Positions 36,401-43,262 of a stretch of 64,000 bases of DNA are shown here, in pieces. This DNA is from Negadavirga shengliensis (GTDB lineage: Bacteria > Bacteroidota > Bacteroidia > Cytophagales > Cyclobacteriaceae). The stretch lies in contig NZ_JBHSJJ010000007.1 in the NCBI RefSeq assembly GCF_042652345.1, positions 124,001 through 188,000 of the forward strand. Direction: 5' to 3'. The translations under genes and the position numbers were made by a program. The notes beneath the pieces were generated by a model. The model saw nothing but the letters and a program-made list of their open reading frames with translations, was not told the DNA's origin and searched no databases. Position 1 is the stretch's first letter. Each line of letters starts with the position of its first letter.

Positions 36401-36513
36401 TTCAGCACGGGCTCCCGCTCCCTTGGATTCAGATCCACGGAGAGTTTGGGTATCAGGGCAAAGCCAATGATCGCGACCACAAAAAAAGCGATGACCAAAC
36501 GAAAAGGTGTCAT
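33403..36513 (-). CDS. RND family efflux transporter permease
   Basis: 1036 residues with the RND layout: one N-terminal helix (about 5-24), a large periplasmic loop, about six helices between 330 and 510, a second periplasmic loop, and a C-terminal helix set (about 860-1030). Motifs include SFGLIVDNAIIMIDHLHKHK in TM4, with the transmembrane Asp expected for proton relay. YAAFVMLGGLAVNAAIFIVN is in the C-terminal half. It belongs to the AcrB/HAE-1 broad family; the usual membrane-fusion and TolC-like partner genes are not adjacent. Substrate unknown. No Met- or His-rich metal-binding clusters were noticed that would point to CusA. Confidence 0.87.
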   Translation of the reverse strand: MTPFRLVIAFFVVAIIGFALIPKLSVDLNPREREPVLNISYGVSSASPELVEKLATSPLEGAFSQLAELKKITSVSNYDRGEIQLRFDKHTDIEYKKFEVASLVRQVYPSLDQKVSYPNVTQSAQRNVNEKTPILTYSINGPFASFEIKKITEDVLRSALTRIEEIEEMQVRGANDLRLFVTYDIKKLQALKLSRSVLESRLNSAFGKNYPGLVMNVSGESLFLEVDRSLNALDQLENLLIGRIEGKDIYLRDVADLTLEEAEAESYYRINGNNSVTLTIFNREGVNKVLLAKTIKKKVEDSRELLPAGFDVRLEYDDTLFLETELKKIYKRSGLSVVILVLFIFIMNRNLRYLVTLFLGIVVNISITAIILYMLRVDIHLYSLAGLTISFGLIVDNAIIMIDHLHKHKNRKVFLALLAASLTTIAALLMVFLLPEEDRKNLGEFSVVVAVMLGVSLLVALFFTPAMYRLLFGERAVEGRKLGFGQLKRRAKAFGLFHKTIAFTANYRKVFIFALLLLFGLPVFYLPSKWEGKEWYNQTIGSTYYQEEIRPYVDKALGGSMRMFVRGVFEKSSYREAERTRLYVNARLPFGNTLEQMDFIIREFEAYLKGVEGVDKFVTTVRSGQSASIEITFKEAYEKSALPYQLKGKLAMKSTDWSGVRWTIYGVGQGFFTGPGGEGIPSFRAELRGYNFTELEKQAEILAAKLLEHRRIQEVNTNERLSYNEQKTDEYVLRLDQAKLSLNGANQYQVVNALNDVSKHQNASLFLNVDEKRYGVVIREKNADRFSKFDLENASLISGEDKIFKVAGFGNLQKETTTNALHKENRQYIRMVSFEYMGSAKFGGEFLDQVLDEMKATMPIGYSASKQTYSWDFNRAKRQYSLLLVLIVGIFFICSILFENFKQPLYIIFIIPISFIGLFLIFSLFDFYFDQGGYAAFVMLGGLAVNAAIFIVNDLNNRRTGTYNRNVLKAVAGKATPILLTILSTCFGLIPFVMEGQNEIFWFSLAIGTIGGLMFSMVGVFLALPVFLWKKSKLPR

Positions 36514-36826
36514 GGTTCAAAGATATAAGTAAGCGTTATAAATATTTTCATGCCACTGCATGTCATTCAATATATCGTAGAAATAAAAAGCCACATGGGG
36601 TAATTTGATGTTGCGCGTGGCAAACAATCTCCCTCCTTTGTACCTGAAGTCAATATCCAAATGTTCCTTCGGTGTTTTCCTGCCCTCTTATCAGTATCTG
36701 TTAAAACTAAAAAAATAATTTGGTATTCAAAAACATCCTTTTGTTTTTTTATATTTGTAATCAATGATGTCTGCTGATGCTCAAAGCCCTCATGTAATAC
36801 CCGGGCAACCTTAATGTTCCGCCATC
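36514..36826. other. Intergenic region between the RND permease and an AraC regulator
   Basis: 313 bp between divergent genes. The plus strand carries TATATTTG (36750-36757), an exact TAnnTTTG match 69 bp before the regulator ATG, without a well-spaced -33 box. A 65-codon minus-strand frame (36567-36764) has no recognisable features and I do not call it a gene. No strong hairpin was seen. Confidence 0.45.
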
Positions 36827-37960
36827 ATGAAATTGAACTTGGATATTTTCAGTCTTCTTGTATTGCTCGGGGCCTGTCAGGGATTGGTTTTCAGTTTGTT
36901 TTTATTTTTTTCAAAACAGGAAAACCTGAGAGGAAAAAATTACCTGGGGTTTTTCATGCTGATTCTGGCCTATAATGGCTTTGAAACCTTGAGCTGGAGT
37001 TCTGGAATCAATGATCCCTACATAGACCTGTTTTTCAACTGTTTTCATTTTATGTTGATATTTGGATTGGGGCCAAGTCTATACCTCTATATAAAAAGCA
37101 TTGTCCATCAGAATAAGATTCCTTCCACCGATGTGCGTATTTATTTTCTGCCGCTTATCATACGCGTTGTCATGCGGATTTCCCTTATTATTTATGCTCT
37201 TTTATGGGGTGAGGGCACCGGGTGGCTGAGCCCCATGGATCTGGACGGGTGGGATGTAATCATAGCCGAACCTTTAAGTGTGCTGGTGTTTTGCTTTTAT
37301 CTGGGCCTGACCTTTAGGGAACTGCATCTCCATTGCCCGGTATTGAACCGCAACCGGGAAGAAATAAATGCCAAATGGTTAAAACTATTCCTGAAAGGGT
37401 GTGCGGTTTTTTGTGTGACCTGGGTTGTCACCGTGCTGTCCCCCATGGTTTTTGATATTGAATATGGCCCTCATTTCTATGCCATAGAAATCCTGCTTGT
37501 ATTTTTCATTTATTGGATAGCCCTGGCAAGCTATTATAGGACAAAGGTCATCTATGTCAATTTCCAAAAACCTGCTTCTTCCTATTTAAACAACCTATCT
37601 TCCGAAGATATGTTGTTGTACACCAACCGGATAGAGCATGCCATGAAAAAGGACAAACTGTATCTGGATGCGACCCTTAACGTAAAGAAGCTGGCGGAAC
37701 ACACGCAGATCACTCCTAAAATGATCTCTGCTGTTTTAAATGGTCATTTGAAACAGAGTTTTAATGAGTTCGTCAACACCTACAGGATTGAAGAGGTCAA
37801 AAGACGGCTGCTTGAGCCCCAAAACGGTCACCTCACCATTTCGGGAATTGCCTTTGAGTCAGGCTTCAACTCACAGGCTACTTTTCAACGGTCTTTTAAA
37901 AACCACACCGGCATGTCGCCCAAGGCGTACATCGCCAGCCGGGCACAAATTTCCGTTTAA
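36827..37960 (+). CDS. Membrane-embedded AraC family transcriptional regulator
   Basis: 377 residues. About seven hydrophobic segments fill the first ~235 residues (LLVLLGACQGLVFSLFLFF, YLGFFMLILAYNGF and so on). A cytoplasmic AraC DNA-binding domain occupies about 275-375, with LNVKKLAEHTQITPKMISAV, then LTISGIAFESGFNSQATFQR and FKNHTGMSPKAYIA. This 7TM-like plus AraC arrangement is common in Bacteroidota and implies signal sensing within the membrane. Targets are unknown; the M1 peptidase fusion gene downstream (74-bp gap, same strand) is a candidate. Confidence 0.87.
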   Translation: MKLNLDIFSLLVLLGACQGLVFSLFLFFSKQENLRGKNYLGFFMLILAYNGFETLSWSSGINDPYIDLFFNCFHFMLIFGLGPSLYLYIKSIVHQNKIPSTDVRIYFLPLIIRVVMRISLIIYALLWGEGTGWLSPMDLDGWDVIIAEPLSVLVFCFYLGLTFRELHLHCPVLNRNREEINAKWLKLFLKGCAVFCVTWVVTVLSPMVFDIEYGPHFYAIEILLVFFIYWIALASYYRTKVIYVNFQKPASSYLNNLSSEDMLLYTNRIEHAMKKDKLYLDATLNVKKLAEHTQITPKMISAVLNGHLKQSFNEFVNTYRIEEVKRRLLEPQNGHLTISGIAFESGFNSQATFQRSFKNHTGMSPKAYIASRAQISV

Positions 37961-38033
37961 AATATTACTCAAATCCTGATTTGAGTAGATTATTACCATC
38001 TATTTTACTGTATTGCTCCCAAATTTCAAGACC

Positions 38034-40943
38034 ATGAGCACTACCTGGCAAACAAAGGCATTCGCAACCATTCTGTTCTATACGGTGGCAATTCCTTCAT
38101 TATTGGCCCAACAAACCCACCGCACCATCACAGGAAGAATCATCGACGCGGAAACTTTCACTCCTGTTCCCTATGCCAATGTAGGAATAGCAGGCACAAG
38201 CACCGGCACGGTTTCTAACGGAGAAGGTGCTTTTATTATTAAAGTACCCGAAAAACTGCAACAGGACAGCCTGATGGTTTCTTTTATAGGCTATCAAACA
38301 TTTACCCAACCTATTTCGGACATCAAAGAAGGCCCCCTCTCCATATCTTTAAAGCCTGCTACAGTTGTACTGGACGAAGTGTTGGTAGAAGCACAGCGGA
38401 AAAGTGCGGTGGAAATCATTAAAGAAGCCATTGCTGCTATCCCCTCCAATTATGATACCGCTGCTACTCAATATAGAGCTTTTTACCGTGAGGAGACCAC
38501 ATTGGAAGATCAGGAAGTTACCTTTATCGAATCCGTATTGGAAGTTGACAGACCCTCCTACGTCAGTAAAGAACTGGACGACCAGATCACCACAGTCAAA
38601 GAAAGGAGGAAAAATCTGGACCATTCGGCAGATCCCATGCTATATCACGTCCTTCGCTTACAGGGCGGTGCCAAATACACCATAAGAAGCGGAGATTTTA
38701 TAAGATTCTATAAAAAGCCTCACAAGCACAGTATGCTTAACGAGAAGAATTTAAAAGACTATGAGTTCCATCTCAACAGAATTATCTCAGACGGTCAAAA
38801 AGATATGTATGAAATAGAAATTTCTCCCAAGCACAATAAAAAAGCATATGTTCAGGGTAAGATGTATTTGGAAACCCAGTCATTGGCTTTCGTGAGGTGG
38901 GAACTCGAATCGACACAAAAAGGGATCGATTTGGAAAACAGCAGGAATGCGCTGCAGAAAAAAATAGGAACAATGGTAACAAAAGCCAGCCTGAAACTAT
39001 CTTATTTCAAGGAAGTCATCAACTTCGACAACCACAATCACAAATGGTATGTAAGGGATGTCCAGCGGGATTTCGAAGGCTTGGTCAACAGCAGAAGCAG
39101 AAACATGAAAAACAACTTGTGGAAAACCAATCTATTCCTGACTGTCACCGATATATATAGCAGCAATGATAAACTGGCACATATGGATCGTATCTATACC
39201 GGGGAGCATTCTGGCAAACACTTTTCTGATGATGAGCTTTTCTGGGAGAATTTTAATGTCATCCATCCCACTTCCTCCAGTATATCCGGTGAATTTACAG
39301 TTTATACAGATACTACTTCCACTTTTTCCGGAAATGCAGTCCATCAGCCACATACGCCAGTTTCAAACAGACAAAACGGGTTCACCCGGGCAGATTCCCT
39401 GCGCGGACAACTGACCCCATTACGTACCTGTTATGATGTCACTTTTTATGATCTGGATGTTGAGGTGTACATTGACGACCGATTCATCAGCGGCAGCAAC
39501 AAGATCAGGTTTCTTGTAACTGAACCTTTTAAAAATATGCAAGTGGATCTTTATGCCAATATGGAAATCCACAAAATCCTCTATGGGAACACAGAACTGG
39601 ATTATACCAGAGAATTCAACGCTGTTTTTATTGAATTCCCCAATCCGCTAAAACAAGGTACCGAGGAAGAAATCACTGTTTTTTATTCAGGTAAACCCAA
39701 AGAACCCAATAAGGATATCTCCATGGATGGTGGTTTTATGTGGGAAAAGGACGAAGAAGGTAACCCATGGGTTCAGGTAGTGTGCCAGGGCTCAGGCGCC
39801 AGCTTGTGGTGGCCCAACAAGGACCATTTATCAGATGAGCCGGACAGTGCAAGGATAGCTGTAACTGTACCAAAGGGGCTTATGAATATTTCTAACGGCA
39901 GGCTTCGCAAAACTACCGAGTTACCGGGTAATCTGACCCGCTACGAATGGTATGTCACCTACCCCATCAATAATTACAATGTGACCTTGAATATTGGTAA
40001 ATATATGCATTTACAGGACCTTCATATCACTGATGATACCCTTACCCTCGATTATTATGTCATGCCATATAACCTGGAAAAAGGAAAAATCATATTTGAT
40101 GGTGTAAAACCTATGCTGGCTGTCTTAGAAAGCCATTATGGCAAATATCCTTTTCCGAGGGATGGATTTAAGTTAATGGAGTCCCTCTATCCCATGGAAC
40201 ATCAAAGTGCGGTGAGCTTTGGCAAAATTCCGGAACATGAGGTAAAAGAGCCATTGGAAGCGCCAATGGGATTGGTTTGGCATGAAGTGGCGCACGAGTG
40301 GTGGGGAAATAATGTAAGCTGTAAGGACATGGCCGATATGTGGTTCCATGAAGCTTTTGCCACTTATTCCGAAAGACTGTATATGATGGATTTATTTGGA
40401 GAAGAGGGGGAGGCGGGCTTTATCCAAGATTTGCCGGATCAGGTGATTGGGAGAGAACCCATTATTGGGGTGCGCGATGTCAACCATATCCATTATGATA
40501 TCGGGGATATGTACGGCAAAGGTGCTCTGGTATTGCATACTTTTAGGAATGTGTTGGATAATGATGAACTCTGGTTAGCGCTGCAGTCGGGCATCCAATG
40601 TGATTTTCGTTACCAGACAATAACAACAGACGATTTGGTGAATTATATCAATATCAAAACCAAAGCTGATTATACTTATTTTTTTGATCAGTACTTAAAA
40701 CATGCCGGATTGCCCAAGCTCATCCTTAAACTGGAAGAAAAAAACCATTCATTGGTGGTGAACTATAAGTGGGAAGCTGATGTGGATAATTTCAGCATGC
40801 CCATCCGAATCACTACCTTCTCCGGTACTTTTGGATGGATCCATCCCACCACGGATTGGCAAGATATCCGTTTGGAAGAAATGTCTTATGAAGATTTTGA
40901 AGTGGATCAGCAAAGCTTTCTGATAGAGGTAGAAGAATTATGA
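38034..40943 (+). CDS. M1 family metallopeptidase fused to a carboxypeptidase-regulatory-like N-terminal domain
   Basis: 969 residues from the ATG at 38034; an upstream TTG adds 7. The signal peptide ends near LLAQ (about 26). Residues ~28-105 form a carboxypeptidase-regulatory-like beta-sandwich (ITGRIIDAETFTPVPYANV, GTVSNGEGAFIIKVPE). Residues ~115-430 match the region that often follows it in Bacteroidota (AATQYRAFYREE). Residues ~460-960 are an M1 aminopeptidase-like domain with H750-E-V-A-H754 and the third ligand E773, giving HExxH-x18-E. The usual GAMEN exopeptidase motif is replaced by MEHQSAVSFG, so substrate handling may differ. Likely periplasmic or surface peptidase. Confidence 0.87.
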   Translation: MSTTWQTKAFATILFYTVAIPSLLAQQTHRTITGRIIDAETFTPVPYANVGIAGTSTGTVSNGEGAFIIKVPEKLQQDSLMVSFIGYQTFTQPISDIKEGPLSISLKPATVVLDEVLVEAQRKSAVEIIKEAIAAIPSNYDTAATQYRAFYREETTLEDQEVTFIESVLEVDRPSYVSKELDDQITTVKERRKNLDHSADPMLYHVLRLQGGAKYTIRSGDFIRFYKKPHKHSMLNEKNLKDYEFHLNRIISDGQKDMYEIEISPKHNKKAYVQGKMYLETQSLAFVRWELESTQKGIDLENSRNALQKKIGTMVTKASLKLSYFKEVINFDNHNHKWYVRDVQRDFEGLVNSRSRNMKNNLWKTNLFLTVTDIYSSNDKLAHMDRIYTGEHSGKHFSDDELFWENFNVIHPTSSSISGEFTVYTDTTSTFSGNAVHQPHTPVSNRQNGFTRADSLRGQLTPLRTCYDVTFYDLDVEVYIDDRFISGSNKIRFLVTEPFKNMQVDLYANMEIHKILYGNTELDYTREFNAVFIEFPNPLKQGTEEEITVFYSGKPKEPNKDISMDGGFMWEKDEEGNPWVQVVCQGSGASLWWPNKDHLSDEPDSARIAVTVPKGLMNISNGRLRKTTELPGNLTRYEWYVTYPINNYNVTLNIGKYMHLQDLHITDDTLTLDYYVMPYNLEKGKIIFDGVKPMLAVLESHYGKYPFPRDGFKLMESLYPMEHQSAVSFGKIPEHEVKEPLEAPMGLVWHEVAHEWWGNNVSCKDMADMWFHEAFATYSERLYMMDLFGEEGEAGFIQDLPDQVIGREPIIGVRDVNHIHYDIGDMYGKGALVLHTFRNVLDNDELWLALQSGIQCDFRYQTITTDDLVNYINIKTKADYTYFFDQYLKHAGLPKLILKLEEKNHSLVVNYKWEADVDNFSMPIRITTFSGTFGWIHPTTDWQDIRLEEMSYEDFEVDQQSFLIEVEEL

Positions 40944-41002
40944 TCGAAGGACGGACAACCACCACCACCTTTTCCGGCACTTTCCAACGAGGTGGCCAGA
41001 AT

Positions 41003-41040
41003 AAAAAAAACTCCCCATCCAAAGAACAGGGAGTCTTTTT
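41003..41040. terminator. Bidirectional intrinsic terminator between the M1 peptidase and rny
   Basis: ACTCCC (41010-41015) pairs with GGGAGT (41029-41034) across a 13-nt loop. It is flanked by an A-tract on the left (41003-41010) and CTTTTT on the right (41035-41040), so it can serve both convergent genes. Confidence 0.7.
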
Positions 41041-41054
41041 CAGAACAGATTCTT

Positions 41055-42620
41055 CTATTTGGCGTAGTTCACCGCCCGCATTTCCCGGATCACCGTGATC
41101 TTGATTTGTCCGGGGTACTGCATTTCCTTCTCTATCTTCTGGGAAATATCAAAGGAAAGCTTACCTGCCGTGGTATCATCCACATTATCGGCATCCACCA
41201 GCACCCTGAGTTCGCGGCCGGCCTGCATGGCAAAACACTTGTTGACCCCATCAAAGCTCAGAGCCAGGTCTTCCAGATCCTTCAGGCGCTTGATGTAGCT
41301 GTCCATAATCTCCCTTCTTGCTCCGGGTCTTGAGCCCGAAATGGCATCACACGCCTGCACAATGGGAGAAAGCATGGAGGTCATTTCTATTTCATCGTGG
41401 TGGGCACCGATGGCGTTGATGACCTCGGGATGCTCCTTGTATTTCTTCGCCAGCTCCATACCCAGAATGGCGTGGGGAAGTTCCGCTTCTTCGGGATAAA
41501 CCTTGCCGATATCATGCAGCAATCCGGCCCGTTTGGCCAGCTTGGCATTGAACCCCATTTCAGCAGCCATGGTGGCACAAAGCTTGGCCACTTCCCTGGA
41601 ATGCTGCAAGAGGTTTTGGCCATAAGAAGAACGGAAACGCAGCCTGCCCACCATCTTGATCAACTCGGGATGCAAGCCGTGAATGCCAAGATCGATACAG
41701 GTTCTTTCCCCTATTTCTATGATTTCCTCATCGATGTTTTTCTCGGTCTTCGCCACGACCTCCTCTATGCGTGCGGGGTGTATACGGCCGTCCTGCACCA
41801 ATCTGTGAAGCGCCAAACGGGCCACCTCTCTTCTGATGGGATCAAAACCGGATATGATAATCGCCTCCGGGGTATCATCAACCACGATTTCCACACCCGT
41901 AGCGGCTTCAAGCGCCCTGATATTCCTTCCTTCCCTGCCAATGATCTTGCCTTTGACATCATCGCTTTCAATGTTGAATACGGAAACGCAGTTTTCAATA
42001 GCATGCTCAGTCGCCGTTCGCTGTATGGTGTCCAAAACAATTTTTTTGGCTTGCTTAGTGGCACTGAGCTTGGCTTGGTCCAGAATGTCCTTGATATGGG
42101 AAGATGCCCTCGTGGTCGCCTCATCCTTGAGCATTTCTATCAGCTGTTCTCTGGCTTCTTCCCGGGTAAGCAAGGCAACCTTTTCCAGATCAGTGATCCG
42201 CTGCTGGGTCACTTTATCCAGCTCCTCCTTTTTCACCTGCACCACATGCAACTGGGCACTGAGGTTTTCTTTTTTACTGTCCAGCTCTGCCTCTTTGCGT
42301 TTCAGCTGTTCCATTTCTTTGGAAAGGAGCTGTTCCCGCTGCTTCAGCTTATTTTCGTTGGTGATGAGGATATTCTTTTTTTTCCCTACTTCTTCCTCAA
42401 AATCGGACTTGAGCCTGAGATACTTTTCCTTTGCTTCTAATATCTTATCCTTTTTGATGCCCTCTGCGGTGATTTCCGCTTCCCTGACAATGCTTTTGGC
42501 TTTCTCTTTGGCCTCTGTCTCTATTTTCTTACTGTTGTTTTTGATGAATAAACCCGCCAATATGGCGCCCAGCACTATGCCGACGGCGCCGGCCAAGATG
42601 ATGTATAATGAAATTCCCAT
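41055..42620 (-). CDS. rny: Ribonuclease Y
   Basis: 521 residues. An N-terminal membrane anchor (about 4-26) is followed by a long coiled coil (about 30-200, rich in Lys/Glu). A KH domain has VKGKIIGREGRNIRALEAATG (about 217-237). An HD domain has LLQHSREVAKLCATMAAEMG, then LLHDIGK with the HD pair, and GAHHDEIE. RNase Y is the endonuclease that starts bulk mRNA decay in many bacteria lacking RNase E, and it acts at the membrane. It is the last gene of a minus-strand run beginning with pheT. Confidence 0.95.
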   Translation of the reverse strand: MGISLYIILAGAVGIVLGAILAGLFIKNNSKKIETEAKEKAKSIVREAEITAEGIKKDKILEAKEKYLRLKSDFEEEVGKKKNILITNENKLKQREQLLSKEMEQLKRKEAELDSKKENLSAQLHVVQVKKEELDKVTQQRITDLEKVALLTREEAREQLIEMLKDEATTRASSHIKDILDQAKLSATKQAKKIVLDTIQRTATEHAIENCVSVFNIESDDVKGKIIGREGRNIRALEAATGVEIVVDDTPEAIIISGFDPIRREVARLALHRLVQDGRIHPARIEEVVAKTEKNIDEEIIEIGERTCIDLGIHGLHPELIKMVGRLRFRSSYGQNLLQHSREVAKLCATMAAEMGFNAKLAKRAGLLHDIGKVYPEEAELPHAILGMELAKKYKEHPEVINAIGAHHDEIEMTSMLSPIVQACDAISGSRPGARREIMDSYIKRLKDLEDLALSFDGVNKCFAMQAGRELRVLVDADNVDDTTAGKLSFDISQKIEKEMQYPGQIKITVIREMRAVNYAK

Positions 42621-42689
42621 AGATATATTTAGTTTATCTACCGGAAAAAAAGTTCCTCTGGAAATGAGCCGTCAAATAACTATACGCAT

Positions 42690-42974
42690 TTACAATAATG
42701 ATGTCAATCGGTCATTGATCTGTTGGATGGTGTGCTTCACCTGTTCACTTCCCTCAGCGTTTGTCTCACTTAATTCCATGGTTTCCACCATACAATCAAA
42801 GGCTACCATGGCAAGCAGGTCCTGTCTGTCATCCAGACCAAATTCCTCCCTGTATCTCTTGATTTTGTCATTGATAAGTTTTCCTGCCCGTCTGATTCTG
42901 GCCTCGTCCTCCGCCTTCACTTTCATAGGATATTCCCTATCTCCTATTTTTATTTTGATTGAAAGTGTCTCCAT
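42690..42974 (-). CDS. zapA: Cell division protein ZapA
   Basis: 94 residues. It begins LSIKIKIGDREYPMKVKAED, the ZapA beta-strand head. It continues through EARIRRAGKLINDKIKRYRE into a helical tail with MVAFDCMVETMEL and the terminal QQINDRLTSLL. ZapA binds and bundles FtsZ filaments at midcell. The gene sits 1 bp after the small coiled-coil gene upstream and 69 bp before rny. Confidence 0.9.
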   Translation of the reverse strand: METLSIKIKIGDREYPMKVKAEDEARIRRAGKLINDKIKRYREEFGLDDRQDLLAMVAFDCMVETMELSETNAEGSEQVKHTIQQINDRLTSLL

Positions 42975-42975
42975 T

Positions 42976-43260
42976 TTATTCAGACAAGTAGGTAATTATC
43001 TTATCGATTTCTTTTATATAGTTATCAATTCTTCCTCTCAATTCAGCAGACTCTTTATTTTCTACCGGTATGTTTCTTACAATTTTACTAATTTTAATTT
43101 GATTTTTAAAATGTTCGAGTGCTTCTTCCTTTTCCCGCATCCGCTCCTCATAACTTAACAGCTGATTTTTAAGAGCCGTATTCTCCTGTTCCAGCAGCCG
43201 CACCTTGCGGGCAACCTGCTCAGCGAGCTTTTCCAATCGTTGAAGTTCTTCGAACACCAT
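42976..43260 (-). CDS. Small coiled-coil protein between pheT and zapA
   Basis: 94 residues, no signal peptide or membrane segment. The first ~50 residues are a heptad-patterned coiled coil (LQRLEKLAEQVARKVRLLEQ, ENTALKNQLLSYEERMREKE). A short polar linker and a second helix follow (RGRIDNYIKEIDKIITYL). It starts 2 bp after the pheT stop and ends 1 bp before zapA, so it is translated with them. Size, coiled coil and zapA linkage recall ZapB-type FtsZ accessory factors, but I see no direct homology. Function is inferred only. Confidence 0.8.
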   Translation of the reverse strand: MVFEELQRLEKLAEQVARKVRLLEQENTALKNQLLSYEERMREKEEALEHFKNQIKISKIVRNIPVENKESAELRGRIDNYIKEIDKIITYLSE

Positions 43261-43262
43261 AG

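Noticed and set aside
36567..36764. A 65-codon minus-strand ORF upstream of the RND permease gene
   Set aside because: No similarity to known families, no good start context, and it lies in a promoter-bearing intergenic region.
41397..42440. A 347-codon plus-strand open frame inside rny
   Set aside because: Fully antisense to RNase Y KH and HD domains, with no motifs of its own.
41836..43158. A 440-codon plus-strand open frame across rny, zapA and the coiled-coil gene
   Set aside because: Its product is a Ser/Leu-rich low-complexity sequence, the typical antisense shadow of Glu/Lys-rich coiled-coil genes. The minus-strand genes have clear motifs.
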